Source: Paramacrobiotus richtersi
Taxonomy: Eukaryota; Tardigrada; Eutardigrada; Parachela; Macrobiotidae
DNA: 30,398 nt
Direction: 5' to 3'
NCBI GenBank assembly: GCA_034698045.1
Contig: JAQGAU010000351.1
Location: forward strand, 1 to 30,398
Both the position numbers and the translations under genes were made by a program. Shown here in pieces: positions 1 to 8,994 of this stretch; position 1 is the stretch's first letter; every line of letters begins with the position of its first letter. The notes beneath the pieces were generated by a model, which was given only the letters and a program-made list of their open reading frames with translations, was not told the origin of the DNA and searched no databases.

Positions 1-75
1 TGGTTTAGTGGTAAAATGCATTAAGAGCTGCATTATTAACCCGAATAAGCCGCTTAGATCGTTCAAACTTTCTCA
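1..75 (+). other. tRNA-like fragment at window edge
   Basis: The first eleven bases, TGGTTTAGTGG, match the tRNA/SINE A-box consensus, and GTTCAAAC near position 65 resembles a B box. The spacing is longer than in a standard tRNA, and the 5' acceptor stem lies outside the window. It could be a tRNA gene with a small intron, a tRNA-derived SINE head, or chance. Confidence 0.25.
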
Positions 76-391
76 AACCTTTCGCCTGTTAGGTAATCAT
101 TTCCGGATGGGAAAAATATCCGATGAGACGATACAAAAAATCGACATGGACTGATTTTCGAAGAAAGTGAAAGTCGCGTAACAGATTATCATAATCAAAT
201 AATTCGTAAACAAAAACAATTCGTAAACAACGCACCTTTGTATATTCTGTCTATATACATAGAACTAATTTGACAAAATTAATTATAACTGAAAACTCGA
301 AAAGTGTATGCAAATACGTAATTAATGCGCTTCGGATATGTTATCATACACGATCAGCCATCTGCAGGATCAGCTGCAGTTGATTTTGACA

Positions 392-416
392 CTATATATA
401 TAGCTAACACTCAGTC
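392..416 (+). promoter_or_regulatory. TATA-like and initiator-like sequence before the FASTK-like gene
   Basis: An alternating TATATATA run (394-401) is followed by TCAGTC at 411-416, an initiator-like sequence, about 115 bases before the ATG at 527. The TATA to initiator distance is shorter than usual, so the pairing is uncertain. Confidence 0.3.
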
Positions 417-526
417 TACCAGTTACGTACAGCTGTGAGTTACGACAAAGAACAACGCTGATTTGGTCGCGTTCTGCCCAACTTACAGTTTTTTTCGAAA
501 ACTTCTTTATAATTTAGCTGACCACC

Positions 527-2281
527 ATGCGAATAAAATTACCTGCGTTATTGTGTTTCTCCGCATTTGTTTCCCCTGGAAAATGTTGTCGCTTTTCAAC
601 CGAACGGTTCCATGGAACTTCGGCTAAGCAGCTGAAGGTGCTGAAAAATCCTCTAGCCCAACGAAATCCCCGTCTAAATGCATTATCCAGCGGCTCAGCA
701 TCTGCGCACCAGTTTCGTTATCGTCAGAGATTATTCGATTACATCAATCGTGATCCAAAGTACTCCACACAGTTCAGCCGCGTTGTGGATGTTCTGAATG
801 TCGGGGACCTCGACGGAAGCCTATCTGGCAAATATGAGCTCGCACTAAAGCATCCTCGTCTTTCTGGACCAGATTTGGATAAATTTGTAGAAACCAGTGA
901 TTTCGCTGATAGAATCAGTGACTGGTTGGCTGCGGCGGAGTCATTCCGACGGATTGCGGAGTTAGATTTGCGGACACCCGAGTTTCACAAAATCTTCCTT
1001 CAAAAGCTGGAAAAGCATGCTACGAGCTTATCCGCACATCAGGCCATTCAGTCGCTACTGTATTGCGCAAACTACCGAAAAATCTCTGAAGAACTGGAGA
1101 ATTCTTTGCGGAAAATCATTGTGGAACGAGTGGAGGAGCTGAGTGCCAGAGATATCGAATTACTCGCATTTTCTGCATACATATTAAAAATCAGTTTCAG
1201 CGATTTTCCCGATTTTTTGAAGCGTGTCGCCGATGTTTTTTTATGCAGTGATACGGAGAATTCATCCGTGATTACCATTTTAAAGTTCCTGCGGCAAAAC
1301 TCCTTTTTTGAGCGGAGGTTTTTCGAACGTGTCGCGGATCGATTGAGAACGAACGGATGTGGTGATTTGAACGCTGTCGAGTGCTGCCACTTTCTCCAGT
1401 CATTTTCTGCAGCGAAGTTCTACGATGGACCATTATTTGAACACCTACAGGAAAATATTGTGGAAAATATGCAGCAACAAATTGGTTTATACGATGTTTT
1501 CCCTTACGAAGAATTAGTGACATTACACCCATCGGAGCGATTTCGCACCAAAGATGTGGCGAATTATTTGTACGCGTTGGCATTTGTTAACCATAAAATT
1601 ACCAATGAAAGCTTCGTTTTCGATGAATTATTACGAAGAAGGCAGGAATTCGAAAGATTACCCTATTTGTTGGTCCAAGCGTTACATGCACTGTCGATGC
1701 AAGGGAAATACGATACGCGGCTGCTGCAGTTCGCATTTTCGCAAATTATTTCCCGGAAACTGGCTCAAGAAGGCTGGAAAGATGCCAGACGATGGTTATA
1801 CTGTTTATATAAAAACTGCCAGCTGGAATTTCCGGAAGGGATTGGAAATATCGAAATGGCGGAAGGAAGATTGGCGACCGGTTTACCAAGAGATTTCGAC
1901 AAAGCGGGCTTCGAGCTGGCAAACAGAGACCAGAAAAATTTGGAAAATGTCAAAAGTGTCCTTGAAAAGATGTACGGAAAGGAGGCTGTGTGGTGGGGAA
2001 GAGCTGTGCCTCACATTGAATTATCCGGATTCATTGTGACCATTGTCAGTGGGGACATTGTGGAGCTGATAAGGAATCGAACGAAAGGTCCGGCGGAAGT
2101 AAAATCAACAAAATTTGCCGTGGAAGTCGTTGATACTTCGGTTGTTTGCGTGAATTCTGAGCAGACACTAGGCTTGCTAGGAATGAAAAAGCGTCTTTTG
2201 GGTGTGATGGGGATACCGGTTAAGGTGGTCAGTGAACGGGACTGCGAAAGTGCGGAATCAGTTAAAAAATCATTATTGTGA
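527..2281 (+). CDS. FASTK-family mitochondrial RNA-binding protein with C-terminal RAP domain
   Basis: An uninterrupted 584-residue frame starts at an ATG in good context (ACCACCATGC). The N-terminus is basic and poor in acidic residues (MRIKLPALLCFSAF, then Arg/Lys/Ser-rich), as in mitochondrial presequences. The middle is a long run of Leu-rich helical segments, as in the helical repeat region of FAST-kinase-domain proteins. The last ~56 residues fit a RAP domain: a strand (KFAVEVVD), the LLGMKKRLL segment, then a GIPVKVVSE strand, the usual order. Family members act in mitochondria in processing, stability or translation of mitochondrial mRNAs and rRNAs. Length is near the family's 550-850 range. 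It is intronless and ends 56 bases before a polyadenylation signal. I infer the family from the layout and cannot say which FASTKD member it is; a divergent RAP protein of another type is possible. Confidence 0.6.
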   Translation: MRIKLPALLCFSAFVSPGKCCRFSTERFHGTSAKQLKVLKNPLAQRNPRLNALSSGSASAHQFRYRQRLFDYINRDPKYSTQFSRVVDVLNVGDLDGSLSGKYELALKHPRLSGPDLDKFVETSDFADRISDWLAAAESFRRIAELDLRTPEFHKIFLQKLEKHATSLSAHQAIQSLLYCANYRKISEELENSLRKIIVERVEELSARDIELLAFSAYILKISFSDFPDFLKRVADVFLCSDTENSSVITILKFLRQNSFFERRFFERVADRLRTNGCGDLNAVECCHFLQSFSAAKFYDGPLFEHLQENIVENMQQQIGLYDVFPYEELVTLHPSERFRTKDVANYLYALAFVNHKITNESFVFDELLRRRQEFERLPYLLVQALHALSMQGKYDTRLLQFAFSQIISRKLAQEGWKDARRWLYCLYKNCQLEFPEGIGNIEMAEGRLATGLPRDFDKAGFELANRDQKNLENVKSVLEKMYGKEAVWWGRAVPHIELSGFIVTIVSGDIVELIRNRTKGPAEVKSTKFAVEVVDTSVVCVNSEQTLGLLGMKKRLLGVMGIPVKVVSERDCESAESVKKSLL

Positions 2282-2336
2282 AAATGGTCGAAAGATTTTG
2301 TGTTTTGCTCAGTTTCTTTCCAAAGAATGTTATGTA

Positions 2337-2342
2337 AATAAA
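2337..2342 (+). terminator. polyadenylation signal of the FASTK-like gene
   Basis: A canonical AATAAA lies 56 bases after the stop codon at 2281, a normal distance for a short animal 3' UTR. Confidence 0.6.
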
Positions 2343-2566
2343 AACCAGACAACCAAAAGCGGATTTCTTTGCGCTTCGAGTATCAATCATGCAAGCTTTT
2401 TCGAAATTGTTGTGTAAAGCGTCAGACGCATCCGGCTTGGCTGTCTTATAAAACCTTACACTGAAAAAAATAGAAAATACTTCACGTAGTTGAATATAAT
2501 CGAACTATTAATGCATCGAGATCTGCTCACGAAATCCGAACTGGAATAAACACAATAAACATGATA

Positions 2567-2862
2567 TTATATCACCTGTTCTTTCACGTGAATTTCACAT
2601 ATTACCAAGTTTTTGACGACTTGTTGGCTATAGGAAAGCAGCTCGTCAAATATAGTATTGTCCAGTTTCTTGATTTTATTGAAAGCTCTGTTTAAACTTT
2701 GCTGTTTGACTTTGTCGTTCTTTCCTGTAACTTTGCTTCCATCTGTCTCCTTGCCAGCTGGTCGGTCGATTCTTATGGCATTCTTATGGCATTCATTATT
2801 GATAGCTGTCGCATGGAAGCTGTGACCTTTATAAGCGGCGTCCACCAAACTGCAAACGATTT
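2567..2862 (-). CDS. possible terminal exon, unrecognised Lys-rich protein
   Basis: On the minus strand a frame runs to a TAA at 2567 with a Lys/Asp-rich middle and a helical tail (FNKIKKLDNTIFDELLSYS). A possible splice acceptor (TTTGCAG) lies just before its likely start. It is downstream of, and on the same strand as, the leucine-rich-repeat exon at 3039-3323, so it could be a later exon of that gene. I do not recognise the protein and the splice phases do not clearly match; it may be chance. Confidence 0.25.
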
Positions 2863-3038
2863 TATTTGCATGGTCCAAAATGTTGCATTTTTTTAATTTC
2901 TCTGCATTTTGCCGAGTAGTGCAGATATCAATGGCGTCAAAATCCTTCTATGCTAAAACAATTTTGCAGTGCGGATTTTCATGAAATTATACTGGCGAAA
3001 AGGCGTTTTGGGACAGCATGTTATTCGTCACATCTTAC

Positions 3039-3323
3039 AAGCACAGAAATTTTTAACAAAGTCTTAATGCTATCTCGTTTTTTTAACCAATTTTTCGAAA
3101 GGTTAATGACAAGTAAATTGACGGAAAGGAAAGGATGATCGCTGATGCGCTGCACCGAAAGGTCATCCAGCAAGTTTTCAGAAAGTTTCAGTTCGCGCAG
3201 CTGTGGAATTGAACAGCATGAGGATCCGATCTGTTTTAGTCTGTTTCCTCTCAAATCTAGCGTTTCTAGTGCTGCGAACCCGTTGGAACTGTCGAACACA
3301 AACTTTTCAATTCCATTAAATTT
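3039..3323 (-). CDS. leucine-rich-repeat exon
   Basis: A 285-base open block (95 codons, no stop) is bounded by a pyrimidine-rich acceptor ending TTTCGTAG and a strong donor, GTAAGATG. Both boundaries fall on codon edges, so the exon is phase 0. It encodes at least three leucine-rich repeats: LETLDLRGNRLKQIG, LRELKLSENLLDDL and LLVINLSKNWLKKRD, matching LxxLxLxxNxL. Such repeats form a curved protein-binding surface in intracellular SDS22-like, LRRC or receptor proteins; no signal peptide or flanking cysteine cap is visible. The in-frame TAG just upstream is explained by the acceptor. First and last exons are not identified: the gene may extend toward 2567 and beyond 3400, or be a partial relic. 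Confidence 0.6.
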
Positions 3324-3379
3324 CTACGAAACAGACCTCGTCGACGAGAAAGTGCAGTTGACCGTGTGCTTTTTGTAGT

Positions 3380-4413
3380 TACCATGGCGAAAGCATTTTG
3401 AAAAGCTGTTCGAAACACGTGCACGACTTGATACTACCTAACACCGTATTAAACTTTACTAATATAATTATTTATTTTGTTGTTTACATGCTTGGTTTTA
3501 TGATTTATCTCTGGAACGTGCAAGCAAATGTTTAAAAAAATCATCTTCACTAGGGGTCGAACTTCGCTAAATTCATTTCGAAATGCTAAGAAGACATTAT
3601 TTAGTATTTCTGACTACATACCGAAAAAGCTTTACGAGTAATTAGAACAACCAGGTCGATATGAAGCACCAGGTGCGAATTCTCTGAATGTTCAGTTTTG
3701 ATCAGAACTCACAAGTCAGTAAATGTATGATACAAATTTCCAACACATACTGTTGGCCGGTATGAAAAAGCAGAAATATTAGGACCAATACTACACGATA
3801 CAAATTAAACCAAACAAATTAAATGATACAAATTCCCCTTTCGGAAAAGCAGCAATTAATAGACTGGCTGAACTAATGCAAAACAGAGGAATAATTTCAT
3901 CATACTGAGAGAGCTTCAACAAAGCCCAAAAGCGGAAAAGCCATCAAGTAATACACCAAAAAATTGCGATTAGGAATAACTTCTTTCCGCACATAATCGG
4001 GGGAAGAAACAATAAGAGTAACACGAAGGATGACTTATCGGTCCGGACAAATAAAAAACCCACGATCGTACAGGTGAAAGTCTGCGCTCTTCGGTCTAAT
4101 CCGTGGATTATCCCAGGATAAAAGACAGGCTTGGAAACACACGCGGCAACGGAAGAGGAAGGAGATGATGACGGAAGATGAAACGTGTAAAACTGATATT
4201 ACGCGACGCATGCCGCTCTAGGCCAGTGCAATATTCCGACACATAAGAAGGGTAAAACACAAATGGATGCCAAATTACAGTTGATGGGATAGAGCCCAGG
4301 TAGAAGTAGATGAAGTGCTGCGTCTCGTGCGTTTACCTAGACAAAAACAAGAGAGGTGATATTTCACCAGTCGACAAACAATGCACAACCACACTCAAAA
4401 GAAATAAAACAAT
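3380..4413. other. non-coding stretch left of the Harbinger element
   Basis: No convincing coding frame is seen. The left end of the PIF/Harbinger transposon should lie in or near this stretch, but I could not find terminal inverted repeats matching the sequence right of 6860. An upstream 5' exon of the Myb-like gene may also lie here. Confidence 0.4.
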
Positions 4414-5474
4414 AAACACGCGACAGAAAGCAAAGCGGCAGAGAACCAAACAGTCGTTCAGGCCAACACGGTGCATCCTCTCTCCCGTCTATTCTGCCAG
4501 CTGCAGCCAACTTTCCTGCCCAGCCAGCTCTGTCGCAACCGAAAGAGAGAGACCCGTATCAAGTCTATACGAAGGAGGAACTACAAGTCCTGCTTGACTG
4601 GCTCACTGTGGAAGCAAATTTTGACCGCTGGAGATCAGCAGGCAGGGACGATGCTGGAAAGCCAGGCAAAACAACTGGAGAGACCAAGACTGCCGTAGCC
4701 ATGGCGATCTCTGAGCACATTGCAAAGGAATGCAAGACGAGCGTGCGCCCTGCTAAGAAGATTACGGACAAAATCAGAAACTGGGAAAAGGAATACAAAG
4801 CAGCCAACGACTGGCTAAACAACACTGGTGAAGGAATAAAAGACCCAACACTTGATCGCGCAGGAAACATAAAACTTCCGACTATGAAAGGTATTCGCGG
4901 ACATGATGCATTTTAAAACTTAACAAAAAAACATCAAAAATTTAAATTTGTGAGTAAAATATAAGCTGTGCATTTCTTTTCAAGTAAAACGCAGCGTAGT
5001 CAAAGAGCAGCGCTTTCCGACAACTTTAAAACGTGGAGTTTTCAAAACAGGTGTTTTTATTTGTTTACGTATTCCCCCATCGAGAAAAGGGGAAATGAAG
5101 GGTTTCTGGTCAATTTTAAAATTCTGTCAATTGCGTGTGTCACTGATAAGCCCAACAAGTATACGAAGGCGATTAATGGTCCGGGAAGACGCGCCACATC
5201 AACCAAGTTCCCGGCTCCACCAAAGCAACCTTTGACGTTTCCTGAAACAACGCTAAAACTGGACGAAAGCCGTGCCTCGCGTGATGATAAACAACTGGCA
5301 GAAATCCGCCAGCGTGCAACCGAGAAAGTGACGCTTGAGAAAGAGCGACTTGCAATAAAGCGTGAGAAACTCAAGGGAGACAAGGAAGAAAGAGAGATTC
5401 GCAAGATAGGTGCAGAAGACCGCCGTATAGAACTACGAATTAGAATGAAAGAACTGGGATTGGACGCTGTATAA
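4414..5474 (+). CDS. PIF/Harbinger Myb/SANT-like DNA-binding partner protein (two or more exons)
   Basis: In PIF/Harbinger elements a Myb/SANT-like protein binds the element ends and imports the nuclease to the nucleus. An open frame from about 4416 has a Pro/Ala/Ser-rich lead, then from 4566 a trihelical domain beginning YTKEELQVLLDWLTVEANF, a block with NWEKEYKAANDWL, and ends with MK plus one base at 4890 before a GTATTCGC donor. Without splicing it would stop at 4914. The second exon resumes in the region 4970-5150 and ends at 5474 with a long charged helix (ATEKVTLEKERLAIKREK), a probable coiled coil, ending GLDAV. No ATG precedes the first domain after an in-frame TAA at 4413, so a further 5' exon is needed or the start is lost. 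It faces the transposase gene tail to tail, 233 bases apart. Exact splice acceptor unknown. Confidence 0.65.
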
Positions 5475-5707
5475 GCCGCATTGGGATATTTAGGTACATC
5501 AAAGCACACAAACCAAATTCTGCAGTTTTTTTTATTGTTAATCTTTATTTTATCGACACACACCGTTGATTTCTGCAGCTAAACTTGTCAACACAGCGAA
5601 TTTAATGCGCTTTCGTTTTGCTTTTCCGGCTACTGTTGAATTGCTTGTATCTTCAGCTGCTGCATTTCCTCTTTCGATGGATGCTTGTTCTGGTAATTGT
5701 CCCCATG

Positions 5708-6856
5708 TTATGACATACGGATCTTTAGACTCAGTATATAAATTGTGAAGTAAATACACGCACGAAACCAGAAAACTGCTTGTTTATGATCGTCTTTCGA
5801 TCTAATTAACACTCGTAAACCTTCAAGACACTGAAAGCGGTTTTTAGTCATACCGATACCTTGCTCCACGCGCACACGGGCTTTTAAATGCTCCTTATTC
5901 AACCGGCGATTTGCTGTGCTGTTTTTCTTCTTGCTCTTCCGGTAAGGTGGTAACACTGTGGTGTTGATGGCGTACGCACTGTCAACCAGCAGGTATTTAT
6001 CATTTCCAAAGAAGTGTTCGGGATTTCGCCGCAATGCTGTGTTCTTGTACACGCGGCTATCATGTGCTGAACCGGTGAATCCACAGCAGGTGAACGGGAT
6101 TTTCTTCTGGTTGTCACAAACTATCATGGCAGATGGAGAGTAATTTTTTTTCCGGCTGAAGTAGTCTTCCCCGTTGGCTGATGGCTTAAATGCAAGGTCG
6201 ATATCCGTACCGTCAACATATCCTAGGCAACTCGGGAAGTGATGTTGTGCCTTTATTTCCCGCTTCATCGCTTGTTTTTCTTCCTTTGTTGGCCATCGTA
6301 CGGTACTTTTTTCCAGAAAAAGCAGCGCCACAAGAACGCGATTAATGTATAGACGCACGGTACCTTCTGAAATTCCAAATTTTCTGGCTACACTTCCCTC
6401 AGAAACAGCATTTCGTATTGTTCCAAATCGCCACAGAGCAGTCGCCAGCTGTTTCGCAACCGGTGCTTGTTCATGTCGAGAATTATTCTGGAAAATCTTG
6501 TGATCCGTTATTCGGCATAAGACCAAATGAAATGTAGTGCGCGATAATCGCATCTCTTGACGAAAACGGGATTCATCCAAATTAAACAACAAAATGTCAC
6601 AGAAAGCATCGCATTTCGGGACAGTGTGCCGGCTGACATATCTGGTGTAATGTAGATACAGGCGCATCATCATAGGTGAAGTTAGGTCATCCAGATAATC
6701 ATCATCGCTTCAGGTGTCATTTTTGGATGAATCGGAATCACTGCTGTCTGCAAAAGCTGCCGGCGTTTCGTCGGTTACATCATCATGGACAAAATCAAGC
6801 AGTGTATTATGCTCGAGTAAATCGATTGCTACTTGACGATTATTAATCTTCAGCAT
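5708..6856 (-). pseudogene. PIF/Harbinger (HARBI1-like) DDE transposase with one in-frame stop
   Basis: This is the nuclease of a PIF/Harbinger DNA transposon. The frame from the ATG at 6854-6856 to 5708 is 382 codons plus stop, broken only by a TGA at 6710-6712 (codon 49); the next Met is at 6673. After an acidic N-terminus come a helix-turn-helix (SVARKFGISEGTVRLYI) and the DDE_Tnp_4 nuclease motifs in order: GYVDGTDIDL, CGFTGSAHDSRVYK, KYLLVDSAY and RVRVEQGIGMTKNRF. All expected acidic positions are present and the domain is full length. The TGA could be a C-to-T change from CGA. Translation from Met62 would still give the whole helix-turn-helix and nuclease. An intron, or recoding, around the TGA is less likely. 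The gene converges with the Myb-like partner, the standard two-gene layout of this superfamily. Confidence 0.85.
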
Positions 6857-6869
6857 TTTAGATAATTTT

Positions 6870-7177
6870 ACGAAAACGTTCTGTGCAGCACATTAAATGA
6901 GGAAACAACGTTTGTTTGACTGCCATCGCCATTGAATAAAACTGGCGCGCATTGCACTTTCACTTTCGCATCGTGTTTTTAACGCTCCCAGAATCTACTA
7001 GAGCGCTGAATAATCTCCTGCGCTGTGACTGGCCTGTGTTTTTCGATCTGGCAACGCTCGGAATTATCACGTCCGGCGTTTATCGCAAGCGGAAAAGTCT
7101 CACGTTTATAATTGAGCCCAAATAATAAGAAAATGTGCAACAACTAACATTTAACATATTTTTTGAATATACGTCAG
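6870..7177. other. non-coding stretch right of the transposase gene
   Basis: This should contain the transposase promoter and perhaps the right terminus of the Harbinger element. I see no coding frame and no clear terminal inverted repeat. Confidence 0.4.
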
Positions 7178-7769
7178 TACGAGGCCTTCGCCCTTATCGG
7201 CCCAATCTTTTTGCTACGGCTCATAAGTGCCCAACCGCTTTCCCCCAATGCTTTGCCAATAGAGACGGCGCCTTCGCCACTCCACGCTCCGTCTGTTGCT
7301 TTTTACACTTCCTTCAAACTTCTGCCGTTGCGTCTGTACTCCACCAAAATTGTCAGATGATGGAGCAAACGAAAGAGCAAAATTCAGTGAACATTATGAT
7401 ATCGAAGAAGCCCAAGTTTCTTGCTCCTGAAGACTGCCACATGTATTTTGAGATAGTATGGGTTTTCAGCAGCGTTCTTGAAGATCCCCGACGTTTTGTC
7501 AAGCGTGTAACATCGTTCCGAAACAAAAACGTTACGCCTCTTTGATATCAAAATATTTCCTGAATTTTGCTCTTTCATTTGCTCCATCACCTGACAATTT
7601 TGGTGGAGTACAGACGCAACGGCAGAAGTTTGAAGGAAGTGGAAAAAGCAACAGACGTAGCTGGAGTGGCGAAGGCGCTGTCTCTATTTACAAAGCATTG
7701 GGGGGAAAGCGGTTGGGCACTTATGAGCCGTAGCAAAAAGATTGGGCAGATAAGGTCGAAGGCCTCGTA
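7178..7769. mobile_element. 592-bp foldback element with 226-bp inverted arms
   Basis: Bases 7178-7403 are nearly identical to the reverse complement of 7544-7769. Both arms start TACGAGGCCTTCG at the outer end and finish GATATC at the inner end, and both are 226 bases. The 140-base centre (7404-7543) is unrelated. Differences are scattered substitutions and compensating one-base indels. This is the shape of a foldback transposon or long-inverted-repeat MITE. No convincing target-site duplication flanks it. The arms also carry a translatable stretch (right arm, + strand, with SLKEVEKATDVAGVAKAL), so it may instead be an inverted duplication of a gene fragment. Confidence 0.85.
7404..7543. other. 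unique centre of the foldback element
   Basis: 140 bases between the two arms with no internal symmetry that I can see and no recognised protein. If transcribed, it would be the loop of a very long hairpin RNA. Confidence 0.6.
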
Positions 7770-8107
7770 ATATCTTTTAACGCCAGATTTTGTATCATTC
7801 GACCAAGCTCGTCGAGTTCTATCGAATGGCGCAACATTTGATCTTGTTATAATCGTCACACATACCTATTCTTTTTTGATGCACCCAGTCCCGAGGACAC
7901 GGAGAATGTAATCCCACATAATCCCTAACACGCTCCCTAGACCACACAGGAGCAACAGTTGTGAGTGCATGTTTTGTAAGCGGATTACTAGATACAAGAA
8001 CTTTCTACTAAGAAAAGCGTTGCAAAGTACGTTTTTCGGCAAATTTTTTTTAACAACAACATGATCTTGGTTATCTTCGTAGAGGGAATACCGCAGAAAT
8101 CCGCACC

Positions 8108-8131
8108 GGTTGTTGTTGTTATTATTATTAT
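8108..8131. repeat. GTT/ATT microsatellite
   Basis: A short run of GTT followed by ATT trinucleotides. Confidence 0.8.
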
Positions 8132-8192
8132 CCCACAAGAGCGGACCCGGTATTCCGGGACTTAAACATCTTTGAACATGTTGAACAAGCTT

Positions 8193-8354
8193 ACTTCGAC
8201 GTAAACCGTCCTGGATCTCGCCCAGGCGTCTGTCAATGCGCATCAGGTGGCTCTTAATTTGAGCAAGCGTCGGACCACCGCCAGCAGCAACATCGCCACC
8301 GCCAGCAGCAACATCGCCGCCGCCAGCACCGCCACAACCAACGACGGCAGGCAT
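8193..8354 (-). CDS. possible first coding exon, Gly/Ala-rich with amphipathic helix
   Basis: On the minus strand a TTTTTCAG acceptor is followed two bases later by an ATG. The frame encodes MPAVVGCGG, two 21-base repeats giving GGGDVAA, then PTLAQIKSHLMRIDRRLGEI, a likely amphipathic or coiled helix, and meets a possible donor (GTAAGC) near 8190. Beyond this the frame enters a GTT/ATT microsatellite coding for Asn repeats, which argues for an exon end. I do not recognise the protein. The repeat-driven codon pattern means it could be a non-coding microsatellite. Confidence 0.35.
8276..8336. repeat. 21-bp GC-rich tandem repeat
   Basis: The unit GCCAGCAGCAACATCGCC plus three bases (ACC or GCC) is repeated twice, followed by a partial GCCAGC copy. 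It is much more GC-rich than the surroundings. On the minus strand it encodes GGGDVAA repeats. Confidence 0.75.
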
Positions 8355-8994
8355 GTCTGAAAAACAGAATTATCACCCTCGAGTGAAGAATTCATTTTCT
8401 TGCTAAAAAAATAGATTCTATATAAAAATTTCGATGATATGAATATCAAAATCCACGCTGAACTAACACCGAAGTTCCATGCTTGTTAGAATCTATATCC
8501 TTCGTAATTAATTTTTATATGACGACTAAAACCATTCGATTATTTCGATTCAAGTCACATATTTCGGATGTAAAATATCCCAATAAGATTGACTGAAGAA
8601 ACCGTGACTAACAATCAGTGGTGCACGCAAATTCTAACAACGGAATACCGTCACTACTAACCCAAAGCCATTTATTCACAAACATAATAATAATACCACA
8701 ACGTTCTGACTGACCGCTGCAGGTATATGTTCAGAGAGCTTCTGACCGGAATTATCGATTGCTGCGCGAGCTGCCGAGTGAACACACACAATGGGGAGTG
8801 TAACTGTATTCAGATAGCGTGCTAAAGCATATGCTCTGCCGGAACTGACCACTGTCCACCAATATATTTTGGGTAGAAAAGCACGTGTTTTTGATTAACA
8901 TGCTACGCAAGGCGGCAAATGCGCGTATATTGGTACCCTGCTTATCTCATCCCAAGTCGTATGAACCAGCTGCAAAAGGCATTTCCCGTACAAT

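Larger units (their letters stand above)
4414..6860. mobile_element. two-gene PIF/Harbinger DNA transposon (internal part)
   Basis: A Myb/SANT-like gene (+) and a HARBI1-like transposase gene (-) lie side by side in tail-to-tail order, which defines this superfamily. The true ends are outside these coordinates. I looked in 3400-4400 and 6870-7170 for matching inverted repeats with a 3-bp TWA target duplication and found none by eye, so the element may be truncated or its repeats short. Confidence 0.75.

Noticed and set aside
1272..1583. Long minus-strand frames inside the FASTK-like gene
   Set aside because: They are shadows of the strongly supported plus-strand coding frame and have no motifs.
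5057..5563. 168-codon minus-strand frame over the Myb-like second exon
   Set aside because: Its Ser/Leu-rich composition is the complement of the Lys/Glu-rich helix on the plus strand, which fits the partner protein.
3900..7110. AAGCGGAAAAG near 3932 and near 7092 as Harbinger terminal repeats
   Set aside because: The two copies are in the same orientation, not inverted, and the match is too short.
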